DNA of 49,777 bases from CAYVDH01 sp964450355 (GTDB lineage Bacteria; Bacteroidota; Bacteroidia; NS11-12g; UBA955). The stretch covers positions 1-49,777 of the forward strand of contig CAYVDH010000006.1 in assembly GCA_964450355.1 (NCBI GenBank). Direction: 5' to 3'. The position numbers and the translations under genes were made by a program. The notes beneath the pieces were generated by a model. The model ran no database searches and was not told the DNA's origin. It was given only the letters and a program-made list of their open reading frames with translations. Each line of letters begins with the position of its first letter. Positions within the stretch are counted from its first letter, which is position 1. Positions 35,201-41,979 of the stretch are shown here, piece after piece.

Positions 35201-36506
35201 ATGGTGTTTTTTTGATGTTATTGCATTGATCGTAATAGGTAGAATAAAAACCCCATGAATTAGAATAAAAATTAAAATTACAAGCATTTGATAGACAAGT
35301 ACTGTTTTCAAATTGAATGTACAATGTGTCTTTGGGAGCAATCTTTCCAATGTTAAGCCTAAACAATCCTATAGGATTTGACCCTAAGCAAGACCAATTT
35401 CCTAAATTGTAATTGTAACCAACACTGTCAATTTTGGGTTTAATCCATGAACCTTTCCAACCTGTTTTAATTTTAATGGTAGAAGTATCTATTTTAGATA
35501 AATCATAATAGTAATATTGATCAATTGTAATTTTAGTTTTTTCTGAAACCATGCTTCCATTGTTGGTTAACTTCAATAATTGAACATGATTTTTATTATT
35601 AAAACAAACTGGATAAGCAGCTGTTGGAAAAAAAACTAGGTTAGGAGAATTAGAACTGATAGAAACACTCCCTGAATTTTTAATTAAAGCACAATTGTTT
35701 GATGAACAACCCCAATACAATTCATAATTGGTGTTTAACTTATTGCAACCTTTTATGGTTAGTGAATCTGTAATCACTATCACTTCATTTTGATCAAAAA
35801 AAGTATCTAAGTTGCCTATTAATTTAAAATCGTTTTTATTAAGAATTGTAATGGTAGTATCACCACTGTATGTTGTAGTACCTGATTTAACAAAAAAACT
35901 TTTCAAATCAGAACCATTTATTCTTTTTAAAGTCAATGTTTTAATTGGTCCTTTGCCATAATTTCCTATACTTATTTTTCTTTCGAATTTGGTATTAACA
36001 TTTCCAATATAAGATTGATTAGTAATGGATGAAAATAAAATGGATGGTATGTTGGTAGAAAAGGGCAAAGAGTTCCCTACATCATAATTACCACTGTAGG
36101 TTGTATTGCAGTTAATAATAGGTGTATTGTTATTGCTTATGTAATTTAATAGTTGGCAATTAGCTGTCACATATATTCTAAAATAGAAATTTTTAGCTAC
36201 TGCTAAATTTGGACAAGCAAATACTGGTTTATTTAAATTAGATAAATTGCTTTCGGTAACTCCACTTCCTTTTAATGTGCCAGGAACATAGTTTATACCT
36301 GGTGGCAAATTGATAGTAGAACTGATGGAATTGATATTAGAATTGGATATATTAAAAATTTGAATGGTAATACTATCATTAACACCACAAATGCTCAATG
36401 TTTTAGGAGCTGATAATTGAATAGACAATTTATTACCTTGCGAAAAACAGAAATTTATCGCCATTATGAAACCAAATAAAATAGCTCTATCGTAGTTTTT
36501 TCTCAA
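29259..36506 (-). CDS. Giant PKD-repeat surface protein with gliding-type C-terminus
   Basis: A 2,415-residue exported protein, the largest gene here. After a signal peptide, the N-terminal about 1,500 residues hold DUF11/Ig-like beta segments (for example LPPGINYVPGTLKGSGV) and many Cys. From about residue 1675 there are roughly eight PKD-type units spaced near 80 residues, each opening with a C-x-G/N-D-S motif and many with W-(D/N/Q)-FGD core motifs. The last 90 residues are a CHU_C/T9SS type B domain: FYIPNAFTPNKDFINN, then VFNRWGQIIY and PWDGTY. It should be exported by the type IX system and act in adhesion or gliding. The start is uncertain: TTG at 36506 gives a normal signal peptide, and TAAATTTG overlaps it. 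Confidence 0.88.
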   Translation of the reverse strand: MRKNYDRAILFGFIMAINFCFSQGNKLSIQLSAPKTLSICGVNDSITIQIFNISNSNINSISSTINLPPGINYVPGTLKGSGVTESNLSNLNKPVFACPNLAVAKNFYFRIYVTANCQLLNYISNNNTPIINCNTTYSGNYDVGNSLPFSTNIPSILFSSITNQSYIGNVNTKFERKISIGNYGKGPIKTLTLKRINGSDLKSFFVKSGTTTYSGDTTITILNKNDFKLIGNLDTFFDQNEVIVITDSLTIKGCNKLNTNYELYWGCSSNNCALIKNSGSVSISSNSPNLVFFPTAAYPVCFNNKNHVQLLKLTNNGSMVSEKTKITIDQYYYYDLSKIDTSTIKIKTGWKGSWIKPKIDSVGYNYNLGNWSCLGSNPIGLFRLNIGKIAPKDTLYIQFENSTCLSNACNFNFYSNSWGFYSTYYDQCNNIKKTPFTWGKYYDYSVVTQSPFTPTDISNTEKKEFRHYYSSMSFYNYDNTLAFQFDIVLPKGLKHSKSVNDLFFENATLTSVLKPDSIGFRGDTVRAYFNKITFIPNLGELVYYLTADCSVSGASGVKTIKTIFRYSPSKSCNKREWFEYCANYNIKIHCNSSCAQGLRFLNFNVQRSNFGKPDNNNDGLPDNSGSINLSKVREERALFKDTIKAVYQAKILKPKSGTSWKHLYVETKVDYGYYLDVVSSKFEVYRTGKLRSSNCNNFRVKKSVSGYSAVFKFDLSIDSISSCLPTGYDYKANDSISFVVNYVVSKNMGLNSVPTIFSNEFYTSATANPTQAKDKFQCDSFSGQMVLAGFSYINYGPDQFVTNNCNNINFTQNYYMGIAAGNTYAGNNYFPFEYRNFSRLKEIKQKIPKGYQWKNASIYHAYTNGSGVGTYQFKDSLKATVKPGEVVYETSKYFTDSSKGKFILSDDAYHGVFYSYFQPTCEATPSVPEPVEYIFVFERKGTFGSGFDTLKSLSYTDYVTFNKPIVSIKPTIPINYAYKDTAEWDLQYTNSSSTFSTLNVWFAPDNSGSVKVVEIRDLTKDSALKQNNGIFSAGNINYNSTKKFRVKAIYNTCNKDSVIVYSGWNCDGIPSSLSAYKCSTERIPLYIEPQNTQIQTTITDSISNIELCTPNNYRLLLENNGQTNARNLKAIVNLPVGMKVVNGSVRVKYPLNSNWKSIANPINSSGTTYEWDLSQLISQLQNGIIGAIDTTKNKILISFKTQTDCNYSSGNFIIASAKANIKCGNSVLVFPSVSNPITIKGVSKPYFSLLKTEVDSIFPCLKPSKVKVKIIILGPGNTGIEDKYQVYLPPGLFYDSTLFSAVRNSPSVNNVLKRNFNGTNEIEFSLPKDVLAGDSILFEYGFNANNKAVNCGTIDLYNQASVKQEVTCVANNSTCKINVVTSNSLNKVPVFKGDLMIQKLKSSIDKMVNDSEYLTLNFQIKNQSFDVIKGNVTKFKILFDSNLSGSIDINDQIVGTISIDTTIKKNGVLNQTVQLKVKAGVSCALYIIADSSTCNCSFNSYKFPIPSLNNAGVDKYLCHNDNVKLGSNQINGYKYLWDNNFDLNSDTIAMPLFTADNSGNKMLVKRLILNTQRKYCRSNDTILVHVYPLPIIKKIQNDTQLCLNKTVKLNMKVSGGTGIIKSTYSSNLYLNDSNLLSPVCSPAKSINYIFNVKDSFGCKAVDSVKIIVNVLPKANFTYNSTCYGDSIDLYDSSYISSGTIKSINWKFKTTGTLDEKQWKIGIYPAYSGLVKLTVKSEFGCEDTISKNVITHVYPKADFSVKNHCFNDSSYFVQKSTITQGKIVKYEWQFGDANSSNIIQPVHFYQSPDTFDVQLIVESEYKCKDTSVKSMIVYPNPISQFTINNGCPGDSFKTVNSSQLTGDAIKNFEWYLNGSLQTNQLDYKNQLFSDTTYTLKLIVNSVHQCADTLSKVFEVYSQPKAMIKLDSVCYGIANSFAELSKIKNGNLQTREWKLSDNSIYSTSNFNHTFSTDGKYQVDYKVISNHGCSDSTIGISMLHSRIYPNFQVADVCLGDSSFFKDLSNKNHTSITKWQWDFGNSNSSSFQNNAVLYNKDTIYNVGLQITSSEFCQYDTIISTKIFPNPIISFIDNNQCKDNQFDFSADIKLNSGLIDTFYWDFNDGTFGDSMEQSHVFPGAGDYKVVLYANSDFGCKDTFEQLIQSFPPVIVDFSNDSACLGHEVTFTNLSMVPNAGIKSYNWNFGDGNQSTIENPTHTYSLDGLFNVDFKITTTYNCTYSKSGKAKVYPVPTSLFDMSSKSVDVVNPNIEFTDKSSNADSVWYNMGDNQFEYQRNFKHRYPDSGTFRIVQYTTNKFGCIDSSSKNINVYFIYTFYIPNAFTPNKDFINNMLEPNGIGLAKYETTVFNRWGQIIYNNKESEPWDGTYEGEVVPNDNYLVVFKVTDFAGKVYHYRALVSLVR

Positions 36507-36558
36507 ATTTAGTAATGAGCGAATATATAGAATAAAATGGAAATAAAATGGAAATCTT

Positions 36559-37488
36559 CTAAAATTCGAGGTAAGGCTTTATTTTATTGAAAGTTACATC
36601 ATCTAATACTTTGATGTTTTTTAAATCTTCTGCTGTTTGATATTTCCCATGCTGATTCCTGTAATTGATTATTAATTTTGCAATATTCTTTTTGAAATAT
36701 GGGTGATTTGATATTTCTAATTCACTTGCATTATTGATATTTATTTTCTTGAAATCCCCTGTTGATTCCTCAAGTTTTGATAACAATTGATTCATTGTTT
36801 CAGGACTTAGTCCATATACTTCGCTTATTTGACTGTTAGAATAAAATCCTCCTAACTTATTTCTGTAATTAATGATTCTGTTTGATAATTTAGAACCTAT
36901 ACCATAAATCATTTTTAATTCATTGGTATCCATGTCATTGATTTTGAATTTATTTACCACATTAACAGTTGTTTTTTTGGGTTCATCAGTTTTGAATTCT
37001 GAATTTATTATTTGTGGTTTTTGAATGGCTATGTAAGGTTCTAATTGCTTGTAAAACACTTCGGAAAATCCATATATTTTTAACAAATCTTCTTTTTGCA
37101 AAAATTTACCCCCTGCATTTCTGTATTTTATTATTCTCTCAGATAAATAAGGTCTAAATCCCATTTGAATCATTTGATCTGAAGAAATGGTGTTGGGGTC
37201 AAACGCATAAAATTTAGATTCTTCATACTGTGAATGAAAATTCTTGTTTTCATTTTCTAAGCTATATCTTTCCTTCTCATCATTTATTTCATTGTTAAAA
37301 TTAGTTGAATCATGAAGATAGGATTTAAATTCAGAAAAATCTGTTTTATCGCTTTCGCTTACTTGATTAAAAAAAAGAGGAACTAAAGTAACTGCAATGA
37401 TGATAAAAAACAAAAGGAGAATGGCTACCCTTTCTCCTTTTGTATAAGTATTGTATTCAATAAATAATTTTTTAATGGATTTTATCAT
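36559..37488 (-). CDS. ComEA-like protein with three helix-hairpin-helix units
   Basis: A 309-residue protein with one transmembrane helix near residues 20-40 and three helix-hairpin-helix units. Each unit pairs a D-x-N-x-x-(S/E)-x-x-(M/L/I) lead-in with an (R/K)IIxYRN-x-x-G-x-(F/Y) core: about residues 95-155 (RIIKYRNAGGKF), 180-240 (RIINYRNKLGGFY) and 250-309 (LIINYRNQHGKY). ComEA binds incoming DNA in transformation, but in Bacteroidota such multi-HhH proteins are widespread without proven competence, and no other com genes are here. It sits downstream of the alpha-oxoamine synthase on the same strand, 39 bases away. Confidence 0.85.
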   Translation of the reverse strand: MIKSIKKLFIEYNTYTKGERVAILLLFFIIIAVTLVPLFFNQVSESDKTDFSEFKSYLHDSTNFNNEINDEKERYSLENENKNFHSQYEESKFYAFDPNTISSDQMIQMGFRPYLSERIIKYRNAGGKFLQKEDLLKIYGFSEVFYKQLEPYIAIQKPQIINSEFKTDEPKKTTVNVVNKFKINDMDTNELKMIYGIGSKLSNRIINYRNKLGGFYSNSQISEVYGLSPETMNQLLSKLEESTGDFKKININNASELEISNHPYFKKNIAKLIINYRNQHGKYQTAEDLKNIKVLDDVTFNKIKPYLEF

Positions 37489-37527
37489 TTTTATACGATG
37501 AAATGCTTACTCCATTAATTTATTGTT

Positions 37528-38781
37528 TTAACTTAGTGCTGCATTCACTAATTTATCATGGTTATATTTTCCTTCGGCTAAGTTATTTTTTATGTCAGTA
37601 AAGGCTTTAATGGTTCTTTCTACATCTTCTAAAGTGTGAACAGCAGTAGGAATCAATCTTAATATAATTAACCCTTTAGGAATGACTGGGTAAACCACTA
37701 TTGAACAGAAAATATCATAATTTTCTCTCAAATCGTAAGTTAAATGGGTAGATTCTGCTACAGTACCGTTTAATATTACTGGGGTTACTGGTGTAGAAGT
37801 AGTACCAATATTAAATCCAGCACTTTTTAAACCTGATTGAAGTGCATTTACAATTTTCCATAAATTATCTTTTAATTCAGGTTTTGTTCTTATTAAATCT
37901 AATCTTTTTAGAGCTCCAACAACTAAAGGCATTGGCAGTGATTTAGCATAGATTTGAGAGCGCAAATTGTATCTTAAATAATTTAAAATGTTTTTAGGCC
38001 CAGCAACAAATGCACCAATACTTGCCATGGATTTAGCAAAAGTAGAAAAATGCAAGTCAACACCTTCTATCACTCCTTGTTCTTCTGCAGTACCACTACC
38101 TTTTTGTCCCATTGTACCAAACCCGTGAGCATCATCTACAAACAATCTGAAATTGTATTTTTCTTTTAGAGCTACAATGCCTTTCAAATTCCCTTGATTT
38201 CCACTCATTCCAAACACACCTTCGGTAATCACTAATATTCCACCACCAGTTTTTTCAACTAATTTGGTAGCATGTTGCAATTGTTTTTCACAGCTTTCCA
38301 TGTCGTTGTGTTTAAACATAAAACGATTTCCCATGTGCAATCTTACACCGTCCACAATACAAGCATGTGATTCAGCATCATAAACAATGACATCGTGTCT
38401 ATTCACCATAGCGTCAATGATAGAGACTACGCCTTGGTATCCATAATTCAATAAAATAGAATCTTCTTTGCCTACAAATTCAGCTAATTCTTTTTCTAAT
38501 TGTTCATGAGGATTGCTATTCCCGCTCATCATTCTTGCACCCATTGGGTATGCTAATCCATATTGAGATGCTGCATCTGCATCTGCTTTTCTTACTTCAG
38601 GATGATTGGCTAATCCTAAATAATTATTAAGACTCCAATTTAATTTCTTTTTGCCGTTGAAAATCATTTCAGGACCAATTTCTCCTTCAAGCTTAGGAAA
38701 GGTGAAATAACCATGAGCTTCTTTGATATGAGCACCTAAAGGACCCATATTTTTTATTACTTTTTCAAAAATATCTGCCAT
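37528..38781 (-). CDS. Alpha-oxoamine synthase (SPT/cysteate acyltransferase/KBL type)
   Basis: A 417-residue PLP enzyme of the alpha-oxoamine synthase family: NWSLNNYLGLANHPEV near the N-terminus, SHACIVDGVRL, FRLFVDDAHGFGTMGQKG for the cofactor pocket, and STFAKSMASIGAF with the PLP Lys250. Family members condense an acyl-CoA with serine (serine palmitoyltransferase), cysteate (CapC-like, first step of capnine/sulfobacin lipids), glycine (KBL) or alanine (BioF). In this phylum, proteins with this MADIFEKVIKNMGPLG start are usually long-chain-base synthases, and in Flavobacterium the cysteate enzyme is needed for efficient gliding. Substrate choice cannot be made from sequence alone, so no symbol is given. 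A TACCTTTG element precedes it. Confidence 0.85.
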   Translation of the reverse strand: MADIFEKVIKNMGPLGAHIKEAHGYFTFPKLEGEIGPEMIFNGKKKLNWSLNNYLGLANHPEVRKADADAASQYGLAYPMGARMMSGNSNPHEQLEKELAEFVGKEDSILLNYGYQGVVSIIDAMVNRHDVIVYDAESHACIVDGVRLHMGNRFMFKHNDMESCEKQLQHATKLVEKTGGGILVITEGVFGMSGNQGNLKGIVALKEKYNFRLFVDDAHGFGTMGQKGSGTAEEQGVIEGVDLHFSTFAKSMASIGAFVAGPKNILNYLRYNLRSQIYAKSLPMPLVVGALKRLDLIRTKPELKDNLWKIVNALQSGLKSAGFNIGTTSTPVTPVILNGTVAESTHLTYDLRENYDIFCSIVVYPVIPKGLIILRLIPTAVHTLEDVERTIKAFTDIKNNLAEGKYNHDKLVNAALS

Positions 38782-38807
38782 TGATTTTGTTGTTTATAAA
38801 ATTTCAG

Positions 38808-38815
38808 CAAAGGTA
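38808..38815 (-). promoter_or_regulatory. -7 element TACCTTTG before alpha-oxoamine synthase
   Basis: TACCTTTG on the minus strand fits TAnnTTTG and lies 26 bases before the ATG at 38781, a normal leader length. The -33 region at the right distance is only a T-run without TTG. The gene upstream ends at 38890, leaving 108 bases for regulation. Confidence 0.5.
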
Positions 38816-38889
38816 ATTAAATTAGTTGTAAGTAAAAAGTAAGTTATCAAAACCTTATGAATATTTAGGACACTCATATGATGCCACTT

Positions 38890-40221
38890 TTAGTCTATTA
38901 AAGTAAAATACTCACTTTCTTTAATTTCTTTCTTTAATTTCCATGGATTGGGAAATAAATTATTGATTCTGTTTCCTATAGATTTTCCAATTCCAATGAC
39001 ATAACCTCTAAAACATAAGGATATATAGCCTTTCCAATCGAGTTTGATGGAAATGGATTGGCTTGATATGTAATTTATTGCTTGTTTTAAGTCCAAATCA
39101 ATAACAGGAAATAACGATTGATTGAAATCATTTGAAAAGGCCAAGTAATCTTTAGGCAACTCTAATTGAGACTTCATTTCTACACATTCAACTCCAAAAG
39201 ATACTAGATGAAAAGGTAAATGATTAATCGCTTTGAAGGTAGCCTCAGTCAACCCAATTTTAATGTTTCCATTTCTGACAAACAACATTTGATCTTGATT
39301 CTTCAAATAAGATTGAGAAACTTTTTCAATGGTGAACTTGTTTTTAACGAACATTTCCGACTCATTAACCCACCCAGTTTTTTTCAATAATCCAATGAAA
39401 AAACCTTCACCAACGCATTGATGAGGCAAAAATGAATGAACATAATTTTCTTTGCCATTGATGACAAAATTAACAGGTTCAAATCCATTGGATATTAAAT
39501 AGTCAAGTTGTGCTTCGTTTTCTTTAGGATTGAATGTACAAGTACTGTAAATGATATAACCTCCGGATTTAACACTTTGAATGATGTCACTCAAAATTCT
39601 TTTTTGACGCAATTCACATGTTTTTAAATTTTCATCATTCCAATGTTGAACAGCCTGTATGTCTTTTCTAAATAATCCTTCACCACTGCAAGGTGCATCT
39701 ACTAAAACCAAGTCAAAGTAATTTTTTAAATTGTTGAATTGACTTGAATCTTGGTTTGTTATAACTACATTTGAATATCCACTTTTCCTGATATTTTCTT
39801 GTAAAACTCCTACTCTACTTTGTATAACCTCGTTTGAAATCAATACATCATCAACATCCATTAAATTCAACAAATGTGTAGATTTTCCACCAGGAGCTGC
39901 ACACAAATCTAAAATTTTAAGATTGGTTTTTAATGATTTTTTTATGGCTAAAAAAGCTTGTTCAATGGCCATGCTACTAGCTTCTTGAACATAATATACT
40001 CCAGCATGCCATAAAGGATCAGAAGCAAACAAAGGTCGGGATGGCAAATAATATCCATCAGAAGACCATTTTACTTTCTCTAAATTTAACGAGTTTTTAA
40101 ACTTTTGTTTGTTTATTCTAATAGAAATGGGTGCAGGTGAGTTTAAAGCATTAAAAAAATCTTGACTTTCACTTAAGCCAAGTTGATTTTCCATCCGTTT
40201 AACAAATTCAAGTGGCAGCAT
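38890..40221 (-). CDS. RsmF/NOL1-NOP2-Sun type RNA (cytosine-5) methyltransferase
   Basis: A 443-residue enzyme. The SAM motif LCAAPGGKSTHLL lies at about residue 107, and the two catalytic Cys are in DAPCSGEG (about 177) and YSTCTF (about 227); both are needed for the covalent mechanism of NOP2/Sun-family m5C enzymes. The C-terminal 150 residues form a PUA-like RNA-binding part, as in RsmF, which modifies 16S rRNA in E. coli. The target base here is not certain. It starts directly after the stop of the EamA transporter gene on the same strand, so they are likely one transcript. Confidence 0.9.
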   Translation of the reverse strand: MLPLEFVKRMENQLGLSESQDFFNALNSPAPISIRINKQKFKNSLNLEKVKWSSDGYYLPSRPLFASDPLWHAGVYYVQEASSMAIEQAFLAIKKSLKTNLKILDLCAAPGGKSTHLLNLMDVDDVLISNEVIQSRVGVLQENIRKSGYSNVVITNQDSSQFNNLKNYFDLVLVDAPCSGEGLFRKDIQAVQHWNDENLKTCELRQKRILSDIIQSVKSGGYIIYSTCTFNPKENEAQLDYLISNGFEPVNFVINGKENYVHSFLPHQCVGEGFFIGLLKKTGWVNESEMFVKNKFTIEKVSQSYLKNQDQMLFVRNGNIKIGLTEATFKAINHLPFHLVSFGVECVEMKSQLELPKDYLAFSNDFNQSLFPVIDLDLKQAINYISSQSISIKLDWKGYISLCFRGYVIGIGKSIGNRINNLFPNPWKLKKEIKESEYFTLID

Positions 40222-41091
40222 TTATTTAGTTAATACAATTCCAATCAATATTAGTGAAACTCCAAAAACTTGAATCAATCCAACAGGTTCTTTGAAATAA
40301 ATACCCCATAAAAAAGCAAAAACTGGAATCAAATACGTAACAGAAGCTGCAAATAATGCTGAAGTTTTTTTAACTAATTTGTTGAATACAATTAAAGACA
40401 AAGCAGAACCTACAACACCTAACACTAAAATCCCTAAAAGTGAAGTTAAACTTTCGGGTTTAATCGCTGTTTGAAAAGCATTATTTCCTATCCCAATAAA
40501 CAATGCAGGTATTGAAATTAAAGTCAATGGAACCATGCTGTTTGTATAAGCATCGTTGTGATTTAATTTGGATTTAATGATGTTAACATTTATACCATAC
40601 AGCAATGCTGCAACAACAACTTTTAAACACGGATATAAATATTGGAAATTAAACTCTAGATTAGTGGAGTTTGCCGAAAAAATGAGCACCAATGCACCTA
40701 TTAATCCAATTAGGATGCCAATGAACTGTCGAGTATTGAATTTTATTTTAAATAAAATAGCCCCAAAAACCAAGGCAAAAAGAGGTGTCAAGGCATTTAA
40801 TGCACCAGATAAAGAACTTGGAATTTCTTTACTGACACTTGCAAATAAATAAGCAGGAATTAAATTCCCTAAAACACCTGATAATAATAAAAATTTCCAA
40901 TCTTTTATTTTAACATCTTTATAAATATAGATAAAAAAGAGAACAGCTACTAATCCAGCAAAAATCAATCGCAAGGATGCCATTTGAATGTAATCAAAAC
41001 TTTGTGCACCTATTTTCATAAGAATAAAGGCACTTCCCCACACAAACCCCAGAAACAAAAGAACTAATACGGTTTTTAAATCAAATTTCAC
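40222..41091 (-). CDS. EamA/DMT-family transporter
   Basis: A 289-residue protein with ten transmembrane helices in two five-helix EamA repeats. The first repeat has FVWGSAFILMKIG near its start and GALNALTPLFALVFGAILF at its end; the second ends with ASVTYLIPVFAFLWGIYF. Members of the drug/metabolite superfamily export amino acids or other small metabolites; the substrate is unknown. The start codon is GTG at 41091. The stop lies directly against the start of the RNA methyltransferase gene. Confidence 0.9.
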   Translation of the reverse strand: MKFDLKTVLVLLFLGFVWGSAFILMKIGAQSFDYIQMASLRLIFAGLVAVLFFIYIYKDVKIKDWKFLLLSGVLGNLIPAYLFASVSKEIPSSLSGALNALTPLFALVFGAILFKIKFNTRQFIGILIGLIGALVLIFSANSTNLEFNFQYLYPCLKVVVAALLYGINVNIIKSKLNHNDAYTNSMVPLTLISIPALFIGIGNNAFQTAIKPESLTSLLGILVLGVVGSALSLIVFNKLVKKTSALFAASVTYLIPVFAFLWGIYFKEPVGLIQVFGVSLILIGIVLTK

Positions 41092-41147
41092 GCTGCGAAG
41101 TTAAAATAAATTAAATTAAGTAGCATTTAATCTTTTTGTAATTCAAT

Positions 41148-41882
41148 TTATCTAGTTAAAATGATGTATTCAGAAATGACTTTGTTTAAAAATTCAATTT
41201 TATTGAAAGGTACTTTTTCAAGTTCTAACACATTGCAAATTTTATCAGTTAATAAATTTAAAGCTTCTTCATGAGCGGTGTTTTTAAATTTAGAGTATCT
41301 ATAAATTGTATTTTTAATTAACAGAACATCTTTTTCATTTAATTTTTTTGCCAATGGATATTCAAATTCCATTTCTTCCCTTTTTCTTTTATTTAAATTC
41401 AGAATGTCTTGCAATTGAAAACCATAATTACTTCTTTTTTTAATTAAAGTAGTACCTGCGAGGATGTCTCCAAGTCTTTGCCCATTGGTATTACCGGAAA
41501 TGATAAACATGGCTATACATCCAAAACTCAAATAAATATCAACCAACCTCATGCTCCACCTTGAAAAATAATCGTAAAATTCCAGTTCATCACCGTTTAA
41601 TTTAACCACTTTAATTCCCATAGCTAACTTTCCTACAGTTTGTCCATGACCTATAAATTCACTTATTAAAGTATAAAATCCAAACAAAATATAAGTGATA
41701 ATTTGAAATACCAATAAAAATGATTGAGTGGTAAAAAAACTATTTGCTGCAGCGGATAAAATGGTGAACACTAAAAGCATCACTACAAAATCAATGATAA
41801 AAGCCACTATTCTATAACTCAATTCTGGCAACTGATATTCTATAGATACATTCTGTGTTGTTTGAATGTCAATGGTTTTCAT
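41148..41882 (-). CDS. RDD-family membrane protein
   Basis: A 244-residue protein. The RDD domain (about residues 15-150) has YRIVAFIIDFVVML, GQTVGKLAMGIKVVKLNG and RWSMRLVDIYLSFG, and three to four transmembrane helices. The C-terminal 90 residues are soluble and charged (KRKREEMEFEYPLAKKLNEKD). RDD proteins are found next to SpoIIM-domain, MoxR and DUF58 genes in many bacteria; some RDD proteins have been linked to Na+(Li+)/H+ antiport, but that is not shown for this context. It is divergent from the SpoIIM gene, with 97 bases between their start codons, suggesting shared control. Confidence 0.9.
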   Translation of the reverse strand: MKTIDIQTTQNVSIEYQLPELSYRIVAFIIDFVVMLLVFTILSAAANSFFTTQSFLLVFQIITYILFGFYTLISEFIGHGQTVGKLAMGIKVVKLNGDELEFYDYFSRWSMRLVDIYLSFGCIAMFIISGNTNGQRLGDILAGTTLIKKRSNYGFQLQDILNLNKRKREEMEFEYPLAKKLNEKDVLLIKNTIYRYSKFKNTAHEEALNLLTDKICNVLELEKVPFNKIEFLNKVISEYIILTR

Positions 41883-41979
41883 TTGAGATTAATTTACAAT
41901 TTTAAAGTAAATTCCATTAAATAAAAAATGTAATTCATTGATATTTATTAAAAAGTTTTTTATATCATTGCGATACAAA

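Noticed and set aside
36559..37488. Natural competence locus
   Set aside because: The ComEA-like HhH protein stands alone without other com or pilus genes.
40568..40852. Plus-strand frame of 94 codons
   Set aside because: Shadow of the EamA transporter gene on the minus strand.
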